A stretch of 64,000 nucleotides of DNA from Rhodanobacter sp. ANJX3 (GTDB lineage Bacteria > Pseudomonadota > Gammaproteobacteria > Xanthomonadales > Rhodanobacteraceae). The stretch is from NCBI RefSeq assembly GCF_014200755.1, contig NZ_JACHCM010000005.1, positions 124,001-188,000 of the forward strand, written 5' to 3'. The notes under the pieces were generated by a model that was given only the letters and a program-made list of their open reading frames with translations, made no database searches and was not told the DNA's origin. A program made the position numbers and the translations under genes. This document shows, one piece after another, positions 32,658 through 44,768 of this stretch; the first letter of the stretch is position 1; each line of letters begins with the position of its first letter.

Positions 32658-35603
32658 CTATGCGGTCGGCTTGTGCGGCTCCAGCCACTGCCGGATCGGC
32701 GCGGGGCGACCGAGCAGATAGCCCTGGCCCATCTCGCAGCCCATCGCCAGCAGGGCATCGCGCTGTGCCTGCGTCTCGATGCCTTCGGCAATCACTTGGA
32801 TGTTGAGTGCACGCGCCAGCGCGAGAATGGCAGCCACCACGGTGGTGCTGTTGGTATTGCCTTCCTTGTCCAGCTCCAGCACGAAGGCGCGATCGATCTT
32901 CAGCATGCGCAGCGGCAGCGAGTGCAGATAACTCAGCGACGAATAGCCGGTGCCGAAATCGTCCAGCGCCGCGCCGACACCGATGCTGCGCAGCCGGTCG
33001 AGCGTGCCGCGCACGCGTTCGGGATTGTCCAGCAGCGCACCCTCGGTCACCTCGGCCACCAGTCGTGGCGGCGGCAGCCCGGTTTTTTGCAGGAGCTGGA
33101 TCAGCCGCGTGTCGAAATCGGCGTGACGCAGATGCAGTGCCGACACGTTGAACGTCATGAAGATCTCATCCGAGCCGTGGCCAGCTAGCAGGCCGCAGCT
33201 GAGTTCGAACATGCGCCAGTCGATCTCCTCGATCAACCCACTGTCCTCGGCGATCTTGAGAAAATCCGCCGGCCGCAGCAGTCCGCGCTGCGGATGGTTC
33301 CAGCGGATCAGCGCCTCGTATCCCACGACCTGACCGCCGTCGAGTCGGCAGATCGGCTGGAAGTAAGGCTCGAACTGCTGTTGCTGCAGCGCCCGACGCA
33401 AGTCGACCTCCATCGCCAGCACGTCGACCACGTTTTTCGCCAGCGTCTCGTCGAACAGCTCGTAACGCTTACGGCCCAATTCCTTCGCGCGGTATAGCGC
33501 GATGTCCGCGTCGCGCAGCACTTCGTCGGCGTCGTGGTAGTGGCTGTCGCCAATGGCGATACCGACGCTGGCGGTAGGCTGCAATTCCTTGCCGGCCACC
33601 GGCATCGGCGCGCTCAGCGCATCGAGCACGCGCTGCGCCACCGCGGTGGCGATCGAGGCATCTTCGACGTTTTCCAGCAGAATGGCGAACTCGTCGCCGG
33701 CCAGTCGCGCCACCAGATCGGGATGACGCACGCAGCTGGCCAATCGAGCCGCCACCTCTTTCAACACGTCATCGCCAGCTAGATGACCCAGGCTGTCGTT
33801 GATGATCTTGAACCGATCGATATCCAGATACAGCAGCGCACAGCGGTGCAGCGGTTCGTGCTTGAGCAGGTTGAGCACGCGATTGATGCGGTCACGCAGA
33901 TAACTGCGGTTGGGCAGCCCAGTGAGCGAGTCGTGCATGACCTGGTGCTTGAGCTGATCCTGGATCCGCTCGCGTTCGATAATTTCCTTGCGCAGCGCCT
34001 GCGTGCGCTCTTCCACGCGATGCTCAAGCTGCTCGTAGGCCCGACGCAGCGACTCGGCCGCGCGCCTCCGCGTCAGGCTGTTGGCGATCTGCGTGGCGAC
34101 GAAGGTGAGCAGCTCCTCGTCGGCGGCATCGTACGCATTTTCCTCGGTGTAACTCTGCACCGTGACCAGACCGATCACCTCGTCGCCGACGATGAGCGGC
34201 ACGCCGAGCCAGCAGCGCGCGGGCGAACCGGTGCGCCCGGAAGCGATCTGACCGAGCGTCTCCATTCGCCCGATGTCGGTATTGTCGGCGCGCAGCGCGA
34301 CGCCACTATGCAGCACGAACTCGCTGAGCCCGCGCCCGAGCCGGCGGCTCGGCGGCGGCTCATCCACCGCATCGACCGCATAGGGAAACATCAGCTGCTG
34401 ACGATCATCGGAAAGCAGGCCGATAAAAAAGTTTTCCGCATTCAGCAGCTCGCCCACCACCGAGTGCACGCGGCGATAGAACTCCTGCTGATCGATGTCG
34501 GCCGTCGCCAGCTGCGCGATACGAAACAGCGCCGTCTGCAGATATTCGGCGCGCTGGCGCTCCAGGACCTCCTGCTGCAACCCACGATTGGCCTCGGCCA
34601 GCTGCAGCGTGCGCAGCTGCACGCGGCGCTCCAAATCCTCCTTGGTCTGCTTACGCTCCAACGCGGTGAGGATATGGCTGCCGACGAACTCCAGCAGGTT
34701 CAGATCGTCCTGCGTGAAACCGATGCCGGACTGATAGCTCTGCACCACCAGCGCGCCGCCGGGCTGGCCGTCGCGCAGCATCGGCACGCCGAGCCATTCG
34801 TGGCTGTCCGAACCGATCTGAATCACCGGGCCGGCGACCTGGGCCAACAGCTGCTCGGCCGTACCCATGCGGGCCTTACCATCCTTGATGACGTACCAGG
34901 TCAGCGAGTGCTCAATGTCCTGCAGCGGCATGTCCTGAAAGTCGCCCGGCGGAGTCGAATCCTCTGTATCGACGAAATACAGGAAGCGAATCGTGTCGCG
35001 CTCGCGATTGAGCTGCACGATAAAAAAATTTTCCGCATACATCAGCGTGCTGACGATAGCGTGGATGCCGCGCAGCATGTCGGGCATATCGCGATCGGAG
35101 CCGGCCATGTCGGAGATGGCGAACAGCGCGCGCTGCAGCGTTTCAGAACGCTCCAACTGCAGGTGCGAGTACTGCAGTTCGGACCACTCCAGCGCGCGAC
35201 GCAGGTACTGGCCGGCCAATACGATCGGCGCCTTCAGCTCGTCGGGAACGTCGGACCACTCGTAGCCCGGATGCAATGCCACCACTATCAGCGCCGACTC
35301 GGGCATTTCGCACAGGCGCAGGGCCATGCGATCGCCCTGCGCGCTCCACTGCGGCTTGCCGGAGCTGGCCGCCGCGTAGAGCCAAGTCCAGTCTTCATCA
35401 GCAAAACGAGTCGGCGGCACGCAGCGATGCTTGCCCGGTTGATCCAGCGCCCACACCACCGAGGCGGCCGCGCAATGAGGGTGCTCAAGCAAGGCGCCAG
35501 CGATCACCGTGGCAACTTCTTCGGGCGTATTGGCCGCGATCAGCCGCGTCAGCCATAGCAGATGCGTGGAGCTGTGGGCCGACTTCACGTCCACGTCATT
35601 CAT
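32658..35603 (-). CDS. GAF-GAF-GGDEF-EAL cyclic-di-GMP enzyme
   Basis: The 981-residue cytosolic protein has two GAF sensor domains (about residues 180-330 and 355-510), each followed by a coiled coil, then GGDEF (about 560-720) and EAL (about 735-975). The diguanylate cyclase signature is AGDEF (A635-F639) instead of GGDEF, a tolerated variant in some active cyclases. The phosphodiesterase residues look intact: EAL at 763-765, NVSALHL, the Glu of EVTEGAL, DDFGTGYSSL, the Lys of LKID, and AEGIET. It can therefore at least degrade c-di-GMP, possibly controlled by GAF ligands. Two near-identical sensor units suggest internal duplication. It is monocistronic and divergent from dinG. Confidence 0.93.
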   Translation of the reverse strand: MNDVDVKSAHSSTHLLWLTRLIAANTPEEVATVIAGALLEHPHCAAASVVWALDQPGKHRCVPPTRFADEDWTWLYAAASSGKPQWSAQGDRMALRLCEMPESALIVVALHPGYEWSDVPDELKAPIVLAGQYLRRALEWSELQYSHLQLERSETLQRALFAISDMAGSDRDMPDMLRGIHAIVSTLMYAENFFIVQLNRERDTIRFLYFVDTEDSTPPGDFQDMPLQDIEHSLTWYVIKDGKARMGTAEQLLAQVAGPVIQIGSDSHEWLGVPMLRDGQPGGALVVQSYQSGIGFTQDDLNLLEFVGSHILTALERKQTKEDLERRVQLRTLQLAEANRGLQQEVLERQRAEYLQTALFRIAQLATADIDQQEFYRRVHSVVGELLNAENFFIGLLSDDRQQLMFPYAVDAVDEPPPSRRLGRGLSEFVLHSGVALRADNTDIGRMETLGQIASGRTGSPARCWLGVPLIVGDEVIGLVTVQSYTEENAYDAADEELLTFVATQIANSLTRRRAAESLRRAYEQLEHRVEERTQALRKEIIERERIQDQLKHQVMHDSLTGLPNRSYLRDRINRVLNLLKHEPLHRCALLYLDIDRFKIINDSLGHLAGDDVLKEVAARLASCVRHPDLVARLAGDEFAILLENVEDASIATAVAQRVLDALSAPMPVAGKELQPTASVGIAIGDSHYHDADEVLRDADIALYRAKELGRKRYELFDETLAKNVVDVLAMEVDLRRALQQQQFEPYFQPICRLDGGQVVGYEALIRWNHPQRGLLRPADFLKIAEDSGLIEEIDWRMFELSCGLLAGHGSDEIFMTFNVSALHLRHADFDTRLIQLLQKTGLPPPRLVAEVTEGALLDNPERVRGTLDRLRSIGVGAALDDFGTGYSSLSYLHSLPLRMLKIDRAFVLELDKEGNTNSTTVVAAILALARALNIQVIAEGIETQAQRDALLAMGCEMGQGYLLGRPAPIRQWLEPHKPTA

Positions 35604-35857
35604 CGATGGACTCCCCCAAGCCCGTGCTTACCAACGCTCACCATTTGACTAGCATACCCCTTCGGGCAAACCAACAAAGCCGCCCGACGACAATGGCGAT
35701 AAACTAACGAATGGTTTCCGCAGCGGATTTTCTTGCGCCGTCCGCGCGCCCATGCACGCAACGATGGCGATGCACGACTCGTCGATGCCGCTAAATGATT
35801 CACTCGCTCCCCGACCATTACGCACCTCACTCGCGCCACAGGCTGAACCACTCATCC

Positions 35858-37963
35858 ATGCTCGCTGACAGCACGAAAGATGCCATCCGCGCTTCCTATG
35901 CACGCATCAAGGACGGTTTGCCGGGTTTCCGCCCGCGCGCGTCGCAGGGCAAGATGATTGCCGAGGTAGCCAAGGCACTGGGCCAGACCGGCGGCGTGGC
36001 GGTGATCGAGGCGCCGACCGGCACCGGCAAATCGATGGCGTACCTGATCGCCGGCCTGGAAGTGGCGCGCTTCCAGAAAAAGCGGCTGCTGATTGCCACG
36101 GCCACCGTGGCCCTGCAGGAGCAGCTGGTGCAGCGGGATATCCCGCAGTATCTGCGGCTTAACGGCATCGAGGCCAAGGTAGCGCTGGCCAAGGGCCGCG
36201 GCCGCTACCTGTGTCCGCGCAATCTGGCCATGGCCACCGCCAGCCTCGACGATTCCGGCCAGATGGGCCTGGCCGGCATGGACGCCGACCTGGCAATCTG
36301 GAGCAAACCGCCGGCAGCGCGCGACAAGCAGACGCTGGTCAAGCTCAGCGCCGCCTTCGATCGCCGCGAGTGGGACGGCGACATGGACACCGCGCCGGAA
36401 CCGGTGAGCGACCTGGTTCGGCCCATGATCACCACCAGCGCCGGCGGCTGCACCAGCCGCAAGTGCGCACACTTTATGGTCTGCCCGTTTTTCGCCGCGC
36501 GCCGCGCGGTGGACGATGCCGAGATCATCGTCGCCAATCAGGATCTAGTGCTGGCCGACCTCACCATGCCAGGCGAGGACGAAGGCTGGGGCGGCATCAT
36601 CCTGCCGCGGCCGGACGAAACGCTCTATATCTTCGACGAAGGCCATCATGTGGCGGCCAAGGCGATCGATCGCGGCACCGCCGAGGTCTACATGACCCTC
36701 AGCGCCCGCCAGCTGGGCCGGCTCGGCCGGCAGGTGCATGCGGCCTACTCGCTGACGGACAAGGAGTCGATCGGCAAGCTCAGCCTCGACAAGGGCGACG
36801 AGAAATTGCAGGAGCTCAGCAATGCGCTGGAGGAACTCGAACGCGAGATTCGCCTCGGCTGGCTCCCCGATCCGGCCGAGGCCGAGCCGATGTACCGCGG
36901 CTCGCTCGGCCAACTGCCCGAACCGTGGGTGGAGCACGCGCGGGTATTGAGCGTCTACACCGATGAAATCCAGCGCTGGTTGAATGCAGTGCGCCGTGCG
37001 GTGGTCGAAATGACCGACGGCGGCCCGACCCAGGAAGCGTTGTCGCGCGAACTCGGTATCGCGCTGGAACGCCTGGAAAAGCAGGCGCGCTGCTGGCGAT
37101 CCTGGGCTGCCAGCGACGTGGACAACGCGCCGCCACTGGCGCGCTGGGTCACCCTCACTGCCGACCAGCAGCTGGTCTGTCATGCCTCGGCCGTATCTGC
37201 TGGCGGCATGCTCGGCGCCGTGCTGTGGGGCAATGCCAGCGGCGTGGTGATGACCTCGGCCACGCTGAGCGCGGGCGGCAACTTCCGTGGCTTCGCCGAC
37301 TCGGTCGGCCTGCCCGATGACGCGGTGTGCGTGAGCCTGCCTTCGCCGTTCGATCTGGCCAGCCAGGCCAGACTGGAAATTCCGGCCATGCGCACCCTGC
37401 CTGAAGCGCGCGAAGCGCATGCCGAGGAAATCAGCGAGTGGCTCGCCGACAACCTCGACTGGGACGCCGGCAACCTGGTGCTGTTCACCTCGCGCGCCAA
37501 GCTCGATCGCGTGCTGCAGAAGCTGCCAATCGCGAACGTGCGCAAAGTGCGAGCGCAGGGCTCACTGGGCAAATCGCAGCTGGTCGCCGAGCACTGCGCC
37601 GATATCGAGGCCGGTAAGGGCAGCACGCTTTTTGGCCTCGCCTCGTTCGGCGAAGGCCTCGATCTGCCAGGCAAGCTGTGCGAGACGGTGGTGATTACCC
37701 AGCTGCCGTTCGCCGTGCCGACCGACCCTGTCGGCGCCACGTATGCGGAGTGGCTGGAATCACGCGGCCGCAATCCGTTTCTTGAGGTGAGCGTGCCCGA
37801 GGCGACACGGCTGCTGACGCAGTACTGCGGCCGCCTGATCCGCAACGAAACCGATCAGGGCCGCATCGTGCTGCTGGATCGCCGCGTGATACTGAAGCGC
37901 TACGGCGCCGGCATGCTGCGCGCCCTGCCGCCGTTTCAACGCGTGATCGAGCGCACCACATGA
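35858..37963 (+). CDS. dinG: ATP-dependent DNA helicase DinG
   Basis: DinG is a superfamily 2, XPD-like 5'-3' helicase with an iron-sulfur cluster that unwinds R-loops and damaged forks. The 701-residue protein has Walker A APTGTGKS (K58), DEGH (FDEGHHVA), and four Cys that fit the 4Fe-4S site: C119 (YLCPRN), C198, C203 and C209 (CTSRKCAHFMVC), with the E. coli spacing. The C-terminal helicase motif is QYCGRLIRNETDQGR. ATG 35858 is the family start; a longer frame from 35795 lacks homology. No LexA-type operator was seen upstream. The hutD-like gene overlaps its end by four bases (ATGA). Confidence 0.93.
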   Translation: MLADSTKDAIRASYARIKDGLPGFRPRASQGKMIAEVAKALGQTGGVAVIEAPTGTGKSMAYLIAGLEVARFQKKRLLIATATVALQEQLVQRDIPQYLRLNGIEAKVALAKGRGRYLCPRNLAMATASLDDSGQMGLAGMDADLAIWSKPPAARDKQTLVKLSAAFDRREWDGDMDTAPEPVSDLVRPMITTSAGGCTSRKCAHFMVCPFFAARRAVDDAEIIVANQDLVLADLTMPGEDEGWGGIILPRPDETLYIFDEGHHVAAKAIDRGTAEVYMTLSARQLGRLGRQVHAAYSLTDKESIGKLSLDKGDEKLQELSNALEELEREIRLGWLPDPAEAEPMYRGSLGQLPEPWVEHARVLSVYTDEIQRWLNAVRRAVVEMTDGGPTQEALSRELGIALERLEKQARCWRSWAASDVDNAPPLARWVTLTADQQLVCHASAVSAGGMLGAVLWGNASGVVMTSATLSAGGNFRGFADSVGLPDDAVCVSLPSPFDLASQARLEIPAMRTLPEAREAHAEEISEWLADNLDWDAGNLVLFTSRAKLDRVLQKLPIANVRKVRAQGSLGKSQLVAEHCADIEAGKGSTLFGLASFGEGLDLPGKLCETVVITQLPFAVPTDPVGATYAEWLESRGRNPFLEVSVPEATRLLTQYCGRLIRNETDQGRIVLLDRRVILKRYGAGMLRALPPFQRVIERTT

Positions 37964-38538
37964 GCAAACCCTCCGACGATTCATCGATCATTCGCCGCAG
38001 CGATTGTCTTTCCGTGCCGTGGAAAAACGGCATGGGCACGACGCAGGAAATAGCCGTCCAGCCGTCCGGATCACATACCGACCACTTTCTGTGGCGAGTC
38101 AGCGTCGCCGAAGTAAGCAGCGCCGCACCATTCTCATCCTTCCCGGGTATCGACCGCCATATCGTGCTGCTCGAAGGGGCCGGTTTCATCATGACGCTGG
38201 ACGACGATCGCAAGCACGCACTGGATACGCCGTTCGTACCGTTCGCGTTTGCCGGCGAATCCGCCGTAGCCGTGACGCTGGTCGATGGCGCGACCCGTGA
38301 TTTCAATCTGATGGTGCGCCGGGCAGAAGCCTGGGGCGACGTCGTCGTCATGGCAGAACCCGGCACTTACCGACTAGAGCCCGATGTGGTTCTTGTCTAC
38401 GCGGCACGCGCTGAGATCGATACGGCCGTCGGCGTATTGCACGCCGGGGATACCTGGCGAAACGGTTCCGGGCGAAGCCAGGTAACGCTTCGCGACGGCG
38501 CCGTTGCGCTCGCGATCCGCATTCGTCCAAAGGCTTGA
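37960..38538 (+). CDS. HutD/Ves family protein
   Basis: The 192-residue cupin-like protein matches HutD/Ves by VPWKNGMGTTQEIAVQP, LWRVSVAEV, SSFPGIDRHIVLLEG and the tail strands. HutD in Pseudomonas is a small-molecule-binding, possibly regulatory protein of histidine use, and Ves in E. coli is cold induced. No hut gene is near, so a hut role is not supported here. Its ATG overlaps the dinG stop (ATGA), so it is probably co-translated with dinG. Confidence 0.85.
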   Translation: MSKPSDDSSIIRRSDCLSVPWKNGMGTTQEIAVQPSGSHTDHFLWRVSVAEVSSAAPFSSFPGIDRHIVLLEGAGFIMTLDDDRKHALDTPFVPFAFAGESAVAVTLVDGATRDFNLMVRRAEAWGDVVVMAEPGTYRLEPDVVLVYAARAEIDTAVGVLHAGDTWRNGSGRSQVTLRDGAVALAIRIRPKA

Positions 38539-38664
38539 AGCTCTGACATCAGCCCTGGCGGCGCAGCCGATATCGAACGTCTCCGACCGGGGTGTCGAGA
38601 GTCATCTACGCAGCGCCAGCCGTCTGCGCTAGAGTTGTCGCACTACCTACGCGGAGGGCGTGAC

Positions 38665-38862
38665 ATGGTCGGGTTCGTGCTCTGGCTGTTGCTGCTGGTT
38701 TTCTGCTGGCCGCTGGCGCTGCTGGCGCTGGTGCTCTATCCCATCGTCTGGCTGATCGCCCTGCCGTTCCGGCTGGTCGGCATCACCGTCGGCGCCGTGT
38801 TTGCGCTGCTCACTGCCATTCTGTTTCTGCCGGCACGCGTGCTGCGCGGTCATCCGGCCTGA
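38665..38862 (+). CDS. Small membrane protein, hypothetical
   Basis: The 65-residue protein consists of two adjoining hydrophobic helices (FVLWLLLLVFCWPLALLALV and the ITVGAVFALLTAILFL region) and a short basic end. ATG 38665 has a strong ribosome site, GGAGGG, eight bases upstream. I do not recognise the family. It stands alone between the hutD-like and DUF938 genes on the same strand. Confidence 0.7.
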   Translation: MVGFVLWLLLLVFCWPLALLALVLYPIVWLIALPFRLVGITVGAVFALLTAILFLPARVLRGHPA

Positions 38863-38926
38863 GTAGCTCGCGCGCTTCCGGCGGCCGCGCCTGGCTTGGC
38901 CGTCCCACTCCGGTTGCACTGACGGT

Positions 38927-39524
38927 ATGAACAAGCCGCATTCGCCTGCGTGCGAACGCAATCGCGATCCGATCCTCGCCGTGTTGCGCGAACATTTTGC
39001 CGGTGCCCGACGGGTGCTGGAAATCGGCAGCGGTACCGGCCAGCACGCGGCATATTTCGCCGCCCATCTGCCGCAGCTGATCTGGCAGGCCTCGGACCGT
39101 GAAGAAAATCTTCCCGGCATTCGCGCGTGGCTGGACGAGGCCGCCTTGTCGAATACCCCGCCGCCGCTGATGCTGGACGTGAGCAGCCCTTGGCCTGACG
39201 ATCGCTTCGACGCCGTATTCAGCGCCAACACGCTGCACATCATGGCGTGGTCCGAGGTCGAGCAGCTTTTCGCCCGGTTGCCGCACGTGACCGACATCGG
39301 CGCCACGCTGATCATCTACGGCCCGTTCTAATGATGCCGGACGCTATAGCAGCGAGAGCAACGCAGCCTTCGATCGATCGCTGCAGTCACGCGGCTCGCA
39401 CATGGGCATACGCGACGCCGAAGCCGTGGATGCGCTGGCGACACGCGCCGGCTTCACCCTGATCGACGACATCGCCATGCCGGCCAATAACCGCTGCCGG
39501 GTCTGGCGCAGGCAAGGCACTTGA
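38927..39524 (+). pseudogene. DUF938 class I methyltransferase, broken by a +1 frameshift
   Basis: The first 134 codons (38927-39331) encode the SAM-binding part of a DUF938 methyltransferase: VLEIGSGTGQHAAYFA and AVFSANTLHIM. The frame then ends at TAA 39329-39331 just after IYGPF. Reading one base further on (from 39330 to a TGA at 39522-39524) gives 64 more residues that complete the family: NDAGRYSSESNAAFDRS and FTLIDDIAMPANNRCRVWRR. The joined length, about 198, is the family norm. A single extra T near 39329 explains this. The surrounding bases do not form a known programmed-frameshift site. It is either a recent mutation or a sequence error. Confidence 0.85.
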
Positions 39525-39567
39525 AACGCCGCTAGGGAAAACCGGGCGATTCGCGTAAAAAGACGCC

Positions 39568-39966
39568 ATGACATCGACCGACACCACGCCCTGCCCCTGC
39601 GGCAACCCGGCCGGATACCAAGGCTGCTGCGGCCGCCTACACGACGGCCAGCTCGCGATCACCGCCGATCAATTGATGCGCGCCCGCTACAGCGCTTACG
39701 TGCTGAAACGCGAGGATTTTCTTCTGGCCAGCTGGCACGCCTCCTCTCGGCCCGTGTCACTGGGCCTCGATGCACAGCAGCCCCTACCCACCTGGCTGGG
39801 ACTGGACATTCGCCAGCATCACGACGTGGATGAAAACCACGCCAGCGTGGAGTTCGTCGCGCGCTATCGCCTCGGTGGCGGGCGGGCGCAGCGCCAGCAC
39901 GAGACCAGTCGCTTCGTGCGGGAGGACGGTCAGTGGTATTACCTCGACGGCCAGATGAAAAGCTGA
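39568..39966 (+). CDS. YchJ-like protein with SEC-C-type zinc motif
   Basis: The 132-residue protein belongs to the YchJ/UPF0225 family: the N-terminal CPCGNPAGYQGCC cluster is the zinc-binding SEC-C-like motif, followed by LMRARYSAYVL and an NTF2-like fold ending VREDGQWYYLDGQ. E. coli YchJ carries a second SEC-C motif at the C-terminus, absent here, as in several relatives. Function is not established. It lies 43 bases downstream of the DUF938 remnant and converges with ligB, 14 bases away. Confidence 0.88.
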   Translation: MTSTDTTPCPCGNPAGYQGCCGRLHDGQLAITADQLMRARYSAYVLKREDFLLASWHASSRPVSLGLDAQQPLPTWLGLDIRQHHDVDENHASVEFVARYRLGGGRAQRQHETSRFVREDGQWYYLDGQMKS

Positions 39967-39980
39967 CTCGGTAGACGCGT

Positions 39981-42580
<2,600 letters not shown>

Positions 42581-42614
42581 GGACGTGGCGCTCCAGCAGA
42601 CTCACGCACCCGCA

Positions 42615-43853
42615 TTATTTGATCGCTCCAAAAAACCAGTAACACACGCCGATCGACGCCAGCACGCCGGCCAGATCGGCCAGCAGCGCACAGCCGATGG
42701 TGTGCCGCACGCGCTTGATGCCGACCGCGCCGAAGTACACGGCGACCACGTAGAACGTCGTCTCCGTGCTGCCCTGGATCACCGCCGCGAGCAGCGCCTG
42801 AAAGCTATCCACGCCGGAGTGATGAATCGTCTCGATCAGCATCGCGCGCGCCGCGCTGCCGGAAAACGGCTTGACCAGGGCAGTCGGCAGCGCATCGACG
42901 AAACGGTCATCCAAGCCCGCATGCAGCACCAGCCAGCGAATGCCGTTCAGCACGAAGTCCAGCGCACCCGACGCGCGCAGCACGCCGACGGCGGACAGCA
43001 TCGCGATCATGTACGGCAAGATGTCCTTCGCCACGTCGAAGCCCTGCTTTGCGCCGGTGATGAAGCTTTCGAACAGCGGCACACGTCGCCACGCACCGGC
43101 GCACAGAAACACGAGGATTACGCCGAACAGCATCAGGTTGCCCAACAGCGACGAGAACGATGCCAGGGCCATGGCGGTGAGCGAGGTCAGCAGCGCGATA
43201 AAACCACCGAGCAACAAGGCGCCCCCGCCCAGCCACGCGATCACCACCGGGTCCCACAGCTTCAGGCGCTGCATGTAGGCGACCGACAACAGTCCGGTGA
43301 GGTTGGCCGCAAAGTGCGCCAGCAGGATCGGCAGAAACACCAGGGTCGGGTCGTGCGCGCCGGCCTGCGCGCGATAGACGAATACGGTGACCGGCAGCAG
43401 TGTCAGCGACGAGGCATTCAGCACGAGAAAGAGAATCTGCGCGTTGCTGGCCGTATCCGCCGACGGGTTGATCGTCTGCAGTTCGCGCATCGCGCGCAGG
43501 CCGATCGGCGTGGCCGCGTTGTCCAGACCCAGCGCGTTCGCGGCGAAGTTCATCGTGATCAGTCCGATCGCCGGATGGCCACGCGGCACGCCCGGCATCA
43601 GGCGCGAAAACAGCGGACCCAGCATGCGTGCCGTGCGTTCGACCAGCCCGGCATCCTCGGCGATATTGAGAAAGCCCAGCCACAGCGCCAGCGTGCCGAA
43701 CAGCAGCAGCATCACCTTCACCGACAGATCGGCCATGTCGAACAGCGAGCCGACCACCGCGGCGAACACGGTCTCGTCGCCACCGATCAGCCAGCGCGAC
43801 AGCGCCGCCACTGCGGCGACCAGGAAAAAACCGAACCAGAGTCTGTTGAGCAT
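42615..43853 (-). CDS. Nucleoside-recognition (SpmA-SpmB-like) membrane protein
   Basis: The 412-residue inner-membrane protein joins two nucleoside-recognition (Gate) domains, corresponding to SpmA and SpmB of spore formers fused in one chain, a common form in Gram-negatives. Typical pieces are NFAANALGLDNAATPIGLRA in the first half and LVKPFSGSAARAML with IQGSTETTFYVVAVYFGAVG in the second. The family is probably transport related; the substrate is unknown. ATG 43853 follows the XRE stop by four bases; ATG 43889 inside the XRE gene is an alternative start with a similar lack of ribosome site. Confidence 0.9.
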   Translation of the reverse strand: MLNRLWFGFFLVAAVAALSRWLIGGDETVFAAVVGSLFDMADLSVKVMLLLFGTLALWLGFLNIAEDAGLVERTARMLGPLFSRLMPGVPRGHPAIGLITMNFAANALGLDNAATPIGLRAMRELQTINPSADTASNAQILFLVLNASSLTLLPVTVFVYRAQAGAHDPTLVFLPILLAHFAANLTGLLSVAYMQRLKLWDPVVIAWLGGGALLLGGFIALLTSLTAMALASFSSLLGNLMLFGVILVFLCAGAWRRVPLFESFITGAKQGFDVAKDILPYMIAMLSAVGVLRASGALDFVLNGIRWLVLHAGLDDRFVDALPTALVKPFSGSAARAMLIETIHHSGVDSFQALLAAVIQGSTETTFYVVAVYFGAVGIKRVRHTIGCALLADLAGVLASIGVCYWFFGAIK

Positions 43854-43857
43854 GCGG

Positions 43858-44691
43858 TCAGGGCCGCCGACGTTCGTTGCCGGAAACATCGCCGACCGCC
43901 ATCAAAAGCACGAGCTTGTGATCGGGGCTGCACGACGGCACCAACGTGATCTGCTCGTACGAGACAAGCCCGCGCTGCGGATGGTCGAACGTGCGTAGTC
44001 CGCCCTCGCGGGCCAGCACGCCGTGTCGGCTCCAGAAATCGGCGAAGGCGGCGCTGTCCCGCTGCAGCGCTGCAATCAGCCCGGCCAGCGCCGCATCGTC
44101 GGGATACAGCGCGCTTTCGGCGCGCAATTCGGCCACCAGGCGACCCGCGCGCTCGTCCCAGTCGCGAATGAAATTCCGCGCCGAGTGATCGAGAAACACG
44201 TAGCGCAGCAGACAATGCTCGCCACTGGCCAGCCATGGCGCGAACAGCTCCGCCGCCGCGGGATTGCAGGCGCAGCGGCGCCAGGTTCGATCCAGGAGAT
44301 AGGCCGGCATGCGCATCGCATGGACGGCGGCGCACAAGGCCTGCGCTGCCGCCGTGTCGTCGGCAATGGACGGCGGTGCCGGATCGCGGCGGCGCGCCAG
44401 CTCGAACAGATAGGCACGCTCAGCCCTGGAAAGCCGCAATACATCGGCCAGACGCGCCAGCGCGGATGCCGACAGCGACATCTCGCGTCCCTGTTCGAGC
44501 CAGGTGTACCAGGTGGTGCTGATGGCGGCGCGCTCGGCGACTTCCTCGCGGCGCCAACCCGGCGTGCGGCGCCGCGCGGACACGGCCGATGCGCCAGCTG
44601 CGCTCCATGGCATCGCCTCTCGGCGCGCGCGCAGAAAACGGCCCAGCAGGTGGCGCGCGTCGTCAGCCGTGTCGAGAGGGGAAGTTTTCAT
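43858..44691 (-). CDS. XRE-type regulator with MmyB-like ligand domain
   Basis: The 277-residue protein has an N-terminal helix-turn-helix (RTPGWRREEVAERAAISTTWYTWLEQGR) and a C-terminal MmyB-like domain (MPAYLLDRTWRRCACNPAA, with RDWDERAGRLVAELRAE). This class senses small molecules, possibly lipids, through a PAS-like fold. It is the first gene of a leftward set (membrane protein, NRDE protein, ligB) and is divergent from a methyltransferase gene 77 bases away, a usual position for regulating a neighbour. The ATG 44691 start has no clear ribosome site; ATG 44709 is possible. Confidence 0.9.
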   Translation of the reverse strand: MKTSPLDTADDARHLLGRFLRARREAMPWSAAGASAVSARRRTPGWRREEVAERAAISTTWYTWLEQGREMSLSASALARLADVLRLSRAERAYLFELARRRDPAPPSIADDTAAAQALCAAVHAMRMPAYLLDRTWRRCACNPAAAELFAPWLASGEHCLLRYVFLDHSARNFIRDWDERAGRLVAELRAESALYPDDAALAGLIAALQRDSAAFADFWSRHGVLAREGGLRTFDHPQRGLVSYEQITLVPSCSPDHKLVLLMAVGDVSGNERRRP

Positions 44692-44768
44692 ACCGGGATA
44701 ATGACGCAACTTACACCAGCGGCGCGCCGGATGCAGAATCCTGGAACCACCCGATGGAGGTCTTCATA

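Noticed and set aside
33783..35558. A 591-codon frame opposite the GAF-GGDEF-EAL gene
   Set aside because: Antisense shadow of a well-supported gene.
35604..35857. Search for a LexA operator between the GGDEF-EAL and dinG genes
   Set aside because: No CTG-N10-CAG or related palindrome was seen.
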